Shown here: positions 1 to 8,348 of the stretch, piece after piece
Layout: every line of letters begins with the position of its first letter
How positions within the stretch are numbered: position 1 is the stretch's first letter
Assembly (NCBI GenBank): GCA_016124635.1
Contig: WGNJ01000012.1
Location: 1-64,000 of the forward strand
Direction: 5' to 3'
Length of the DNA: 64,000 nucleotides
DNA from: Alphaproteobacteria bacterium
GTDB taxonomy: Bacteria; Pseudomonadota; Alphaproteobacteria; Micropepsales; Micropepsaceae
Program-made: the position numbers and the translations under genes
The notes under the pieces: model-generated
The model's database searches: none
The model's input: only the letters and a program-made list of their open reading frames with translations
Told to the model about the DNA's origin: nothing

Positions 1-127
1 AAGCCAACCGTGGCGTAAGACCGGCTAGGACAGGAACACGCAGCTCGGCTAAAAGACCAGAAGGATCAGTTAGTTAGAGGGCTGTGGCGGCCTACCGGAC
101 AGAGATAGGATAGGCCCTTTGGGGTCG

Positions 128-182
128 CTCAAAATCTGTTGTTGGCAACAACGTGCTGGTTCGATTCCGGCCAGGGGCACCA
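128..182 (+). pseudogene. 3' half of a tRNA-Leu(CAA), probable attachment-site scar
   Basis: This stretch reads as the second half of a class II tRNA: a seven-base anticodon loop CTCAAAA with anticodon CAA, a variable-arm hairpin (GTTGTT-GGC-AACAAC), a five-pair T stem around TTCGATT, the acceptor 3' strand CAGGGGC, discriminator A and an encoded CCA at 180-182. The partner 5' acceptor strand (GCCCCTG), a D arm and the 5' anticodon-stem strand are not recognisable upstream, so the molecule cannot fold as a tRNA. Retention of exactly the anticodon-loop-to-CCA part is what integration of a tRNA-targeting element leaves behind. A decayed tRNA copy is the alternative. Nothing gene-like is seen in bases 1-127. 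Confidence 0.6.
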
Positions 183-333
183 AACACTTTCGTAACTCAA
201 ACACAGACAGGGCGTCCTCGTTCGGGCGCGCGGACCGCGTGCGCATTCCTTCATCGTCTTCACGAGCAAGAGCGCGGTGTCGACTCTGGCGCCTCCCCAA
301 ATTTGGCGCGAGGTGCGCCGGTTGGTGGGCGCG

Positions 334-348
334 TTAACACTCCATTAA
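334..348 (+). promoter_or_regulatory. Perfect CtrA-type box
   Basis: TTAA, seven bases, TTAA followed by C matches the full-length CtrA recognition motif known from Caulobacter and rhizobia. It lies about 65 bases upstream of the start chosen for the small membrane protein gene, a normal place for a -35 proximal activator site. The second half also reads TTAACCAT, a form common in CtrA sites. Binding is inferred from sequence only. Confidence 0.5.
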
Positions 349-413
349 CCATCTGAGCGACAACGTTCTACCGCCCCGTAATCACGCGGGCGCCGTGATT
401 GGAGACACCGCCC

Positions 414-776
414 TTGCGCCTATCGAACGTCGACAATTGGGGTTTGGCAGCAACGACTCTGTTTTCGCTCGTCGTTGTTGTCGCCTTTCAGCACGGGCGC
501 GCGCTCGACATCACCACGCCGGCGCATGCGGCGGTAGCCAGCACGGAGCCGACTGTTCCGACTTTCGTAATGACAGTCACCGCCAAGCGGTTGCCGCCGG
601 AATGCAAAGGCATCATTGCCGGCAGCAATCTCGCGTACTGCAACAACTTGATCGATGCGCCGCCAGTCGTCGTCATGAGAGCGATGACAGCGCAATACGC
701 CGACCTGGACCAGATGCTGAATGCGGATTCGCGCGTCGAGACGGCAGCGATCGGCGAAGCGACGGCATCTCGATAG
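414..776 (+). CDS. Small hypothetical membrane-anchored or secreted protein
   Basis: I do not recognise this family. The 120-residue product has one hydrophobic segment at about residues 10-25 that could be a membrane anchor or an uncleaved signal, then a periplasmic-looking tail with two Cys (in PPECKG and AYCNN), which could form a disulfide. The TTG start is chosen because GGAG lies nine bases upstream; an earlier TTG at 399 has no ribosome binding site. A perfect CtrA-type box stands upstream, so cell-cycle control is possible. The short length, rare start codon and lack of a known family keep confidence moderate. Confidence 0.5.
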   Translation: MRLSNVDNWGLAATTLFSLVVVVAFQHGRALDITTPAHAAVASTEPTVPTFVMTVTAKRLPPECKGIIAGSNLAYCNNLIDAPPVVVMRAMTAQYADLDQMLNADSRVETAAIGEATASR

Positions 777-866
777 AGACAGGCAGATTCGCTTATTAGA
801 ACATCTAGTCGCAGGCACCTTCACGCCAGCTTCGTGCGCGCTTGAGTCTTCGCCCTTACGCCGCGT

Positions 867-2075
867 TCAGTAGCTGTTCGGCTCGTCGGGGCCAGGCAGC
901 CACTGGCGAACGACGCCGCCATAGGTGCCGGGCGCGGCGGGCTCTGGGGTGCGGTGCCGCAGTCCGATCGTCGCGCTCCACGGCTTGTGGATGAAATCGT
1001 AGTCGTCGAAAACCGCTTCCCTCTCGCCGGGTTCGCGATAATTCATCCATCGATCGTTCGCCTCGTGGAACGTCTGAAGAAGGAATCGCGTTCCGTCGCG
1101 CACTTGCCGATCGTCTTCCTCGCTGCAGCCGTATTGGCGCAGCGCATCGACAAATTGTGCCGCGAGGTCGACTTGGCCGGCGTCCAACAGCGGATAAAAA
1201 TTCTCGCGCAGAAAACGGTACAGCTTCGGCGAGTCTTCGGCGTAAATCGGATAGCGGTGATAGCCGGTTGGAATGAAGGCCATGTGAGTCGCGAGGTAAG
1301 CCGTTTGAATGAAGGCCTCGTTCCGGGCGCCGTCGCTGTAAGCCTCCGCTCCCAACATGGGATAGTCCTCAAGATACAGCCAAAGTCTTGGCGAGAAGTC
1401 GCGTGCCTCGGGCGGCAACTTCAATCCCGGCACCAACTCGGCTTCATTGAGCTGAATGCTCCAGATCACCAATCGGAAGGCACCTTCCCTGCTGAGCGTT
1501 CGGTTCGCCAGCATGCCGCGATAGTGGCGGCCCACGGCTTGCGAGAAGGAGGCGCACTGGCGGTAGGCCGCGTTCGCAAAGCTTGCAATCTTGGCCGTCC
1601 GAACATCCGTCGCCGGGTAGAAACGGTGCGCGTAGATTGCGATCGGCAATAGCGTTCCGAAATCAGTGCAGACCGCGGATCGTGGGTCGCGGTCGAGATA
1701 GGGGGCGATGAGAATCTCCAGATTGCGGTAGGCACCGGCACGCGCCGCCTCGTCGATATCGGCTGAACCGGTTCCACCGGAATAGGTAACGTCGATCAGC
1801 GACTCCACCGCATCGTCCCAAAGGTTCGTGACGGCAGTCGGACGCTTCGCATAGAGCTCGAGCATCTCATCGACGCCGACCCTGATCGCATTCTGGGCGT
1901 CTTCCGATTCCTTTGTCGTCCAAGGCCCGTCTTTCAGGCCTTTCCGAACTTCGGCGGAAGGTCGCCAGCTCGCCGGCATGGCATCGAAAGAGTTCGCGCA
2001 CAGCGGCTCATGTGCGGCACCCATGGACGGTGAGCCGAGCAGCAGCAGCGCGATTGCCATGGAGGTCTTCTTCAT
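867..2075 (-). CDS. Secreted hypothetical protein, about 400 residues
   Basis: The product opens with a clear Sec signal peptide: MKKTS, a hydrophobic core rich in Leu, then SMGAAHEP, with cleavage probable after GAA or GAAH. The mature part (about 380 residues) is aromatic and acidic, with motifs such as THMAFIPTGYHRYP and DFIHKPWSATIGLR and several Cys, and it looks helical. I cannot assign a family. The start is the ATG before KKTS, because AAGGGG sits just upstream and the longer reading frame would place the signal peptide internally. The gene stands alone, with no obvious operon partner. Export to the periplasm is well supported; function is unknown. Confidence 0.75.
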   Translation of the reverse strand: MKKTSMAIALLLLGSPSMGAAHEPLCANSFDAMPASWRPSAEVRKGLKDGPWTTKESEDAQNAIRVGVDEMLELYAKRPTAVTNLWDDAVESLIDVTYSGGTGSADIDEAARAGAYRNLEILIAPYLDRDPRSAVCTDFGTLLPIAIYAHRFYPATDVRTAKIASFANAAYRQCASFSQAVGRHYRGMLANRTLSREGAFRLVIWSIQLNEAELVPGLKLPPEARDFSPRLWLYLEDYPMLGAEAYSDGARNEAFIQTAYLATHMAFIPTGYHRYPIYAEDSPKLYRFLRENFYPLLDAGQVDLAAQFVDALRQYGCSEEDDRQVRDGTRFLLQTFHEANDRWMNYREPGEREAVFDDYDFIHKPWSATIGLRHRTPEPAAPGTYGGVVRQWLPGPDEPNSY

Positions 2076-2309
2076 TCTGGCCCCTTTTCTCAGTCCGTGC
2101 GGAGCGTGACTTACGATGCGAAGTTCGTCGCGGCCTTCAAGTGTAACCACACGAGGTAGACGGTGCACGGATATTCCTGAACGGAACCGGGCGTGAAAAA
2201 GAAAGAGATGGCGATTGGAAAGTTGCTAGGACGGAAGTCCGCACGCGCGATCATCGGCGCAACTGATCCGGGTTTGCGCACGTCGGTATCGCGTGTGGGA
2301 GCGACCGAC

Positions 2310-3455
2310 CTAGCTCGCCCAAACCAATTGCGTGGCCTGAGCCTCGCCGTTGGCGGTGCGGCAGTTCTCGAATTCCTGGAAGATTTCGACAAGCTCGGGT
2401 GCGGTCAGGAACGTTGTCGTCGCATCTTTGAATCTGTAAGACCAGAAGCCGACAAGGTGCCCGGCCACGCCTGCGGACTCGCCGATTTCGACGAACATCT
2501 TCGGCGATTGGAGAAGGAAGTCTTTGAACGCGGCGGGGTTCTTTTCGGTCGTTAGCGTGTTGTAGGCGATGTCGTAGATCCTGAGCAGGCTGTTGATGGA
2601 CTGAACCTTTTCTTTCAATAGTGTCTGCGCTCGCTCCATCATCTGCCTGATCGAGGCGACACGCGTCACATCGCAGCGTCCGAGGCCCAGCCCTCGCATT
2701 TGTTTTATCAGCGCGGCGCTTTGCGGGACCAAATTTCGGAACGACCACTTGTAGTACAAGAACCCCTTCCAGCAGAACACGCCGTCGGCCCACTCCGTGC
2801 CGTCCAGTCCGAGCGCGGCTTTGAGCGGCATCAAAGTGTCTGCGTTCTCGTCGGCGAGTATTTTGGCTGCCATTTGGGCGGAAACGGCGCTGTTGCCGGT
2901 CTTGTCGTCGCCGGCAAACGCCATTTCGATGAGCCGACGAATTTGCTCGCTCACGAATTCCTGCATGTTCTTCAAGTCGTTATCGGAGATCTGGAAATAA
3001 CAGCGCGCGGGATCTCGGTTGATGCGTTTGATCTGCTCGCGCAATAGAAACGGATCGAGCGACGGAAGCCTGTCCAGATGCTCAAGCAGCTCGATGTCCT
3101 GCATGAGCGCACTTTCGTCGCCATATGCGCCGAGTTCACGAAGCGCGCCTTCGAAGTTTTTTTGGCCGACGAAAACGTTGGTGCCCCCGATGGTCAGCTC
3201 GCCATTGGCGAACGGGAGCAAGATCTTGGTCGCCGTCGGTTTGGGGGAGGCGAACAAATAATGCTCCGCCCCGCGGAGGCTGTGTTTCAAGATGATGCTG
3301 CTGTTGAGCCTCTTGCTGTGAAAGAACGGCTTCTCACGGTACTCTTCGGTTTGACCAAAGCGTTCGGCGATGTCGTGAAGATTCAAGATGCGCGATGTCG
3401 AACCCGACCTTTTGATGAGCGCAAGGCTTCGACCCGAGAGTGCTGATTGCGACAT
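2310..3455 (-). CDS. Conserved-looking hypothetical protein, 381 residues
   Basis: This is a long continuous frame for a soluble protein with no signal peptide or membrane segment. The N-terminal third has basic stretches (MSQSALSGRSLALIKRSG), a central portion has a beta-rich look around ELTIGGTNVFVG, and the C-terminal two thirds appear mostly alpha-helical. No catalytic motif I recognise is present. It is unlinked to its neighbours: the upstream 590 bases lack a gene and the downstream secreted protein has its own start signals. It could be a stand-alone regulatory or structural protein; I assign no function. The frame has normal codon usage for the window, which supports it being real. 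Confidence 0.65.
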   Translation of the reverse strand: MSQSALSGRSLALIKRSGSTSRILNLHDIAERFGQTEEYREKPFFHSKRLNSSIILKHSLRGAEHYLFASPKPTATKILLPFANGELTIGGTNVFVGQKNFEGALRELGAYGDESALMQDIELLEHLDRLPSLDPFLLREQIKRINRDPARCYFQISDNDLKNMQEFVSEQIRRLIEMAFAGDDKTGNSAVSAQMAAKILADENADTLMPLKAALGLDGTEWADGVFCWKGFLYYKWSFRNLVPQSAALIKQMRGLGLGRCDVTRVASIRQMMERAQTLLKEKVQSINSLLRIYDIAYNTLTTEKNPAAFKDFLLQSPKMFVEIGESAGVAGHLVGFWSYRFKDATTTFLTAPELVEIFQEFENCRTANGEAQATQLVWAS

Positions 3456-4048
3456 TGGCGCACGACGACATTGTTGGTGGTAGTAGGGGCAAGAGTTTCA
3501 GGGGTTAGTTGAAACGCTAATGTTCTGAACATTTTGCACTATGCCAATTAAGGCAGGGTTTCGAAGGCGATAACGTGCGTAAACGAGTCCTAACGTCTCG
3601 TATGGGACCGCCTGGCGATGCGCCATGACGGAAAGCTTCCCAAGCGGTCATGCGAGCGCGCTGATTGAATGAAAACGAGCCCGCGACCGACGCGAATCGC
3701 ACCGAAGTCGTCCGATGAGCGGGCTCGGCCGACATGCCGTAGATTGCGAATCAGTGCTGCCTCAACTTGCGAGTCGAACGTCATCACATCGATCATCGGA
3801 CCTTGTCGAACGTTCGCGCAGAAATTCTCGACAGGAAGTTTTCGACAGGAGCAACGGCGCGCGTCGCGCGTTATGGCGAATTGCTTGGATCGGATCGCTC
3901 ACGGTGCAACTCTCGATAGCCTCCGCGCGAGCGCATTCCCAACTCTTGTATTGCGTGGCGCTCACTTCTCGCTTGAACTGTTACAAGTTCGTAGCTGCGC
4001 GTGATGGTCGCGTGAGTCGGGCCGGGTAGAAGCCAGTGAGAAGCAGGC
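3456..4048. other. 593-base gap with no convincing gene
   Basis: Several short overlapping frames exist on both strands, but none has a ribosome binding site, signal peptide, domain motif or plausible protein composition. The segment 3517-3560 is more A+T-rich than its surroundings and may hold the promoter of the leftward hypothetical gene. I see no tRNA, clear hairpin terminator or repeat. Confidence 0.4.
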
Positions 4049-4660
4049 GTGATTGAAGCTGTTGTTTTCGTTTGTCTGTGCGTCGCCTTTGCCTTCGCTT
4101 TGAAGGCGACCTATGCGCGGGGCCTGCAAGCGGGTGTCCGGCAAGCCGCCGCCGAGATTGCGAAGGGCGCGCATTCCAATCACCACAAGACTGCGGCCCG
4201 CGTGCCCCGCCGCGTACAGATGTGCCTGAACGGTGTTCGCGCCATCACACTTGGCACACACCGTGCGCCCGATCGGCACGCCGCAGTGATCCGGCAATTG
4301 CGCCGCCTGGGTTATGAGTTGGTGGCCGCATCCGAGGAGGACACGCGCGAAGAGCTCCGCAAGAAGAGGCAGGTCGACGTCGTTCTGACGTTGCGGGAGC
4401 TACTGACCCTGCGCTGGCTCGCCCACGTTGGCTTTAAGCTCATGATGCAGGCCAAGGCCGGCGACAAGTTCAGCTTCCACGAGGAGAAGGATGCGCAGGA
4501 GTCGACATTCGCCATCGATCGCCTCGAATGGTCCATCCCGGACGAGCACAAGGACCCGAAGGAGCCCTACGCTCTAGGTCTCTGCCGTCAAAAGATGATT
4601 TGGGACCGCTGGCCGAGCGGCAGCGCGCAGCAGCCGGCCGACTTACAACAGGCCGCCTGA
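4049..4660 (+). CDS. Hypothetical protein with N-terminal membrane anchor
   Basis: The 203-residue product starts with a hydrophobic stretch (about residues 3-18, IEAVVFVCLCVAFAFAL) that fits a single N-terminal membrane anchor with the rest in the cytoplasm. The body is basic in its first half and contains an EED-TREELRKKRQ helical region, then a more acidic tail. No family is recognised. The GTG start is preceded by GAGAAG at a plausible distance. Its neighbours run in different orientations and give no hint of function. A cytoplasmic protein tethered to the inner membrane is the most that can be said. Confidence 0.55.
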   Translation: MIEAVVFVCLCVAFAFALKATYARGLQAGVRQAAAEIAKGAHSNHHKTAARVPRRVQMCLNGVRAITLGTHRAPDRHAAVIRQLRRLGYELVAASEEDTREELRKKRQVDVVLTLRELLTLRWLAHVGFKLMMQAKAGDKFSFHEEKDAQESTFAIDRLEWSIPDEHKDPKEPYALGLCRQKMIWDRWPSGSAQQPADLQQAA

Positions 4661-4884
4661 GACTCTCGCCACGGCGTCCCCAAGTCCGTTCAATGTTCGC
4701 CGGGTGAGTCTTTGATGCCACAGGCTCGCCTACCGGCGCGTTTGCCTTCGATGCAAACCACCGTACACTACGCGCTTGAGATTCGCGTCGCATAAGAAAA
4801 TCACGGCGCGCGAGTGGGATGTCCTCGGACGGAAGCGATGGGGCCTGGCATAGCGCCGGGCCGCTTCACGTCGGGGGAATGCGA

Positions 4885-5583
4885 ATGAATAAGCGGTATT
4901 TGCTCGCCTCTGCAGCGATAGCTGTCCTTGTGTCGACGGGACAGGCCCAGGCGAAGGACTTTTACATCAGCGTGCTTGGCGGCGCGAACTGGTGGGAAGA
5001 CCAGACACAACGTTCGGGCTCCTACAACACCGTCATCCACTTCGATGCCGATACCGGCTTCATCCTGAGCGGCGCGCTGGGAGTCCATCTGGATAACTGG
5101 CTGCACGGCCTGCGCGGCGAAGTCGAAGCCTCCTACCGCCGCAACAAGCTTGGTGGCCATTGGGTGACTTCGAGCTATTCGACCGGCACCGTTGATGGTC
5201 ACGTGTCGACGTTCGCCGTCATGGCGAACGTCTGGTATGACATCGACATCGGCTCCAAGGTACGGCCTTATATCGGCGGCGGCGCCGGTTGGGCGCGTTC
5301 GCATGTCGACGCCGCCATCGTCACATCGAGCGGATTCACGCGCTCGAGCGTAGGAACCACCGCATTCGACGCGGCGGGGTTCGCATATCAGCTGGGAGCA
5401 GGCTTCAATTACGAGATACAGCCGGGCGTCGATCTCGGCCTCGCCTATCGCTTCAGCGTCGACCCGCGGCTGCACTTCAAGGATGGCGGCGAATTCGGCG
5501 GCGAGGGCTTCGGCGGCGAAGGCTATACGCTCAGCAACCACAATCACTCTGTCGCTCTTACATTGAAGGTCGACATCGACTGA
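4885..5583 (+). CDS. Outer-membrane beta-barrel protein (OmpW/opacity-like)
   Basis: A signal peptide (MNKRYLLASAAIAVLVSTGQAQA) precedes a 209-residue mature region that alternates hydrophobic and polar residues in strands ended by aromatics, typical of small eight-stranded porin-like barrels. The pattern VRPYIGGGAGWARSHVD followed by FAYQLGAGFNYEIQPGVDLG is characteristic of the OmpW/opacity porin superfamily, and the last strand HSVALTLKVDID is a usual barrel terminus. The ATG chosen has GGGGGA seven bases upstream; the ATG two codons earlier has no spacing from that site. A terminator hairpin follows directly. The role is probably structural or uptake-related in the outer membrane; the substrate is unknown. 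Confidence 0.8.
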   Translation: MNKRYLLASAAIAVLVSTGQAQAKDFYISVLGGANWWEDQTQRSGSYNTVIHFDADTGFILSGALGVHLDNWLHGLRGEVEASYRRNKLGGHWVTSSYSTGTVDGHVSTFAVMANVWYDIDIGSKVRPYIGGGAGWARSHVDAAIVTSSGFTRSSVGTTAFDAAGFAYQLGAGFNYEIQPGVDLGLAYRFSVDPRLHFKDGGEFGGEGFGGEGYTLSNHNHSVALTLKVDID

Positions 5584-5610
5584 GATTTTCGACTGTTCCT
5601 GACGCAAGGG

Positions 5611-5643
5611 AGGCGGGCCTGCAGAGCCCGCCTCTTTCATTTT
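5611..5643 (+). terminator. Rho-independent terminator after the outer-membrane barrel gene
   Basis: AGGCGGGC and GCCCGCCT form an eight-pair stem with a seven-base loop, followed by a T-rich tract (CTTTCATTTT). It starts about 28 bases after the stop codon of the barrel gene. Confidence 0.75.
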
Positions 5644-5755
5644 GCGCCTGTGGGCGCCCGCTCTTCTTAATCATGAATTCTAAGCGAGCCTTAAGAGCTG
5701 GTTCGTCAGATTGTCCGCCTCGTCGTTTTCAGCCCGGCAGCGCACGCACAAACCG

Positions 5756-6289
5756 ATGACGCGGAAATCCCAATCTTTCCCCCTTCGCGCTCTAATCGTC
5801 GAGCAAAGCAGCTATTTCTCCAAGCTGATGAAAGGCTGGATGATCGACCTCGGCTTCGGCGTTCGCGTCTGCGCCGACACGGACGAGGCATTTGCAATGC
5901 TGACGAGTACCGAGTTCGATCTCATTGTCTGCGACCTGAAGTCGTCGCCGATTGACGGCTTTGGTTTTGTGCATGTCTTGCGCCGCATGCGCGGTAACTC
6001 CAATCGGCTGAAACCGGTGGTGCTGACGTGTCATTTTGCGACGCGGACTCGCGTCGAGACCGCGCGCGATGTCGGCGGCTCTGAGTTCATTGCCAAACCG
6101 CTCAGCCGCAAGGTGTTCACGCAGCGCATCATGGCCGCCCTTCTGCATAAGCGGAATTTCATCAAGGCGGGCAAATTCTTCGGTCCCGATCGCCGCCGGC
6201 AGTCGGGAAATTACACTGGCGTCGAGCGCCGCAAGATCGTTCCGACAAAGACGCCGGTCACCGAGGATTGCGTCCTGGTCGAGGTCTAG
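5756..6289 (+). CDS. CheY-like receiver-domain response regulator
   Basis: The single receiver domain spans about residues 9-125. Asp60 in LIVCDLKSS is the expected phosphoacceptor, Thr91 (VVLTCH) and Lys114 (FIAKPLS) are the conserved signalling residues. The N-terminal acidic pair is reduced to one Glu (VEQSS), which may weaken metal binding. No DNA-binding domain follows; the tail carries GPDRRR and GVERR, a basic ending shared by many alphaproteobacterial stand-alone receivers. The ATG before TRKSQ is chosen as start; an upstream TTG would add 15 residues and neither has a strong ribosome site. No histidine kinase is nearby. The gene converges with the coiled-coil gene, with one base between stop codons. 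Confidence 0.85.
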   Translation: MTRKSQSFPLRALIVEQSSYFSKLMKGWMIDLGFGVRVCADTDEAFAMLTSTEFDLIVCDLKSSPIDGFGFVHVLRRMRGNSNRLKPVVLTCHFATRTRVETARDVGGSEFIAKPLSRKVFTQRIMAALLHKRNFIKAGKFFGPDRRRQSGNYTGVERRKIVPTKTPVTEDCVLVEV

Positions 6290-6290
6290 C

Positions 6291-8336
6291 TCAGACCTTC
6301 TCGCTTTGCGACCGCGCCTCCGAGAGCGCCTTCATCGTCTGTCCAAGTCGCCCGTCGAGCTCGGCGATCTTGGCGCGCAGGATGTTCGCCTCGTCGCGCG
6401 ACTTTGCGGCCTCGTGTAGCAGCGCCTCGAGCTGCATCACGCGGCTCTCCAGGACTTCGCCTCCCTGTGCCGGCGCGGGCGCCTGTGGCGCTTCGACCAG
6501 CCGGGCCTCCGCGTCGGCAAGTCGGCGCCGCAGCTCCGCGACCTCGGCGGCACCCGGTCCCTGCTGCGCCAGGCGCCGCTCCAAATCGTTGACGCGGGAC
6601 CGCAAGATGCTCGCATCCTCCGCAGAACGCGTGGCCGCCGCGAGTTGAGTTTCGGTTTCGGTCAGCTTCGCGCGGAGCGCGTCAACGTCGCCGTCCGAAT
6701 GCTTGCTCTCTTTGCCTTCCGCCTCGAGCTCGGCGACGCGCGCCCACAAGGTCTGTGTTTCGTTTTCGCTCTGCGTGCGCGCTGCGGCAAGCTGCGCTTC
6801 AAGCTCCGCGACACGTGCCTGCGCACGGCGCGCCTCCTCGCCACCGTCGCTCGTCGGTTGCGCTGCCTCCAATTCCGCGATGCGCTCGCGCAGGCCGCTC
6901 GCTTCCTCCATGCCGCGCGCCGCGTCGCCGAGTTTCGCCTCGAGTTCGGAAATGCGCGACCGGAGCGCCGCAGTGTCCGCAACCGCCTTCATAGTGGCGG
7001 CGTCCGACGCGCCGCGAAGTTGCGTCTCCAGCTCTGAGATCCGCGCGCGCAACGGCTGCGCGTCCTCGACAGGGGCGGCAAGAGCAATCGGCGCTGTCTT
7101 TGCCGCATCGAGTTCATCTTCGAGGTGCGCGATGCGCGCGCGCAGCACATCGGCCTCGCGCGCCGCGTTGATCCCGGCGCCGAGCCGGCCCTCGAGGTCC
7201 GCAATCCGCACATTGAGCATCTTGGCGCTGTCGAAGGCGCGCGTGCGCTGCCGCTCGGCTTCGGCCAATTGATTCTCGAGTTCCAGCGCGCGTGCCTTGC
7301 CTTGCTCGGCCTGCGCCAGCTTTGCCTGCAATTCGGCGACGGTCGCGCGTACTTGAGCTGCCGTGGTGAGCGCGGCCTCGAGCTCGGCGACACGCGGCCT
7401 TAGCTGCTCTGCGGCGGCCAGCCGGTTTTGAAGCTCGGGCACGGTCGCTTTGACCTCTTCGGCGACCGCAAGGCGCGACTCCAATTCCGTCGCGCGGGTT
7501 TTGTGTTGCTCGGCCGCTGCAAGTCTGTTTTGCAATTCCGCCAGCTGAGCTTGAGCTTGGTCTCCAGCCGCAATGCGCGCTTCCATCTCGGCGCTGCGCA
7601 AACGCTTGCGTTCCGCTTCGGCGAGCTTGTTCTCGAGCTCTGCCACCCGCTGCTTCAGACTGTCGGCCTCCGCCGCCCTTGCTTGCAAATCGGAGGCGCC
7701 AAGCCGCGTCCGCTCGGCCTCGGCGAGTTTGCTTTCGAGTTCCGCCACGCGCGTCTTCAGGCCTTCCGCCTGCGCGAGGCGTTCCTGCAAGTCGGCGACG
7801 TTTGTCTTGATGCGATCGGCTTGTGCCAGCCGGCTTTCGAGTTCGGCGACACGCTGCTGATATTCTTCAACCTCGTGTGATGTGTCGACGGTGCCGAGCG
7901 TGAGTGGTTCGGACGCCATCGCCTCGGCCTTCGCCTTGAATTCCTCGGCCCGAGCCCGTTGTTCGAGCATTTGGCGTTTGAACTCGTCGGCCTCGCGTCT
8001 CGCGCGCTCGGTCTCCTCGCCGGCCCGCCGCTCGCCGGTGCGCGCGGCCTCAAGCTCGCTGCCGAGCGTCTCGATTTGCGCCATCATGTTCTCGCGGGCG
8101 CCGATCCGCGCGACGCGTTCGCCAGGTGACAGGCCTTCGAGCTCACCGATGCGGTCGTGTGCGTCGCCCAAATCTTTTTCGAGCGTGAAGCTTCGATTGC
8201 GCACGTCCCGCAGCTCCGCTTCGACCTCGAGATGGCGTTCCGTCTTGCGCGTCCACATCAGCGCAATGCCCATCAAGATGCCGACCAGCATCGAAAGGAT
8301 CAGAAAAAGCCACGTCTGCGCGATCAAATATGCCAT
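6291..8336 (-). CDS. Membrane-anchored long coiled-coil repeat protein
   Basis: Residues 4-28 form one transmembrane helix and the remaining 650 residues are almost entirely Ala/Glu/Leu/Arg-rich coiled coil. From residue 162 to 365 there are twelve copies of a 17-residue unit of the type RVAELExxLAxAExxxx. From about residue 385 to the end there are degenerate units near 24 residues of the type LRxRIxELExxLxxA, mixed with a few breaks. It is the second gene after an OmpA/BON protein, with a 12-base gap, so the pair is probably co-transcribed. A periplasm-spanning or cytoplasmic scaffold tied to the inner membrane is inferred; topology is not decided by sequence. It resembles no named family I can assign with confidence. 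Confidence 0.75.
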   Translation of the reverse strand: MAYLIAQTWLFLILSMLVGILMGIALMWTRKTERHLEVEAELRDVRNRSFTLEKDLGDAHDRIGELEGLSPGERVARIGARENMMAQIETLGSELEAARTGERRAGEETERARREADEFKRQMLEQRARAEEFKAKAEAMASEPLTLGTVDTSHEVEEYQQRVAELESRLAQADRIKTNVADLQERLAQAEGLKTRVAELESKLAEAERTRLGASDLQARAAEADSLKQRVAELENKLAEAERKRLRSAEMEARIAAGDQAQAQLAELQNRLAAAEQHKTRATELESRLAVAEEVKATVPELQNRLAAAEQLRPRVAELEAALTTAAQVRATVAELQAKLAQAEQGKARALELENQLAEAERQRTRAFDSAKMLNVRIADLEGRLGAGINAAREADVLRARIAHLEDELDAAKTAPIALAAPVEDAQPLRARISELETQLRGASDAATMKAVADTAALRSRISELEAKLGDAARGMEEASGLRERIAELEAAQPTSDGGEEARRAQARVAELEAQLAAARTQSENETQTLWARVAELEAEGKESKHSDGDVDALRAKLTETETQLAAATRSAEDASILRSRVNDLERRLAQQGPGAAEVAELRRRLADAEARLVEAPQAPAPAQGGEVLESRVMQLEALLHEAAKSRDEANILRAKIAELDGRLGQTMKALSEARSQSEKV
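7242..7853 (-). repeat. Twelve tandem 51-base units encoding 17-residue repeats
   Basis: Twelve consecutive in-frame units encode RVAELESRLAQADRIKT and close variants (NVADLQERLAQAEGLKT, RVAELENKLAEAERKRL, and so on). The unit length is constant at 17 residues with no insertions. Variation between units at DNA level is high, so the array is old rather than a recent amplification. Confidence 0.8.
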
Positions 8337-8348
8337 TCGTTTCTCTCG

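Noticed and set aside
78-182. Complete tRNA or two-piece tmRNA at the left edge
   Set aside because: The 3' part ends CAGGGGC-A-CCA, not CCCC-ACCA as in tmRNA, and no coding piece with a peptide tag follows. No 5' half pairs with the acceptor strand, so an intact tRNA is ruled out too.
2193-2555. Plus-strand frame of 120 codons overlapping the 3' end of the 381-residue hypothetical
   Set aside because: Most of it lies antisense to a longer, better-composed gene, and it shows no domain or clear start signals.
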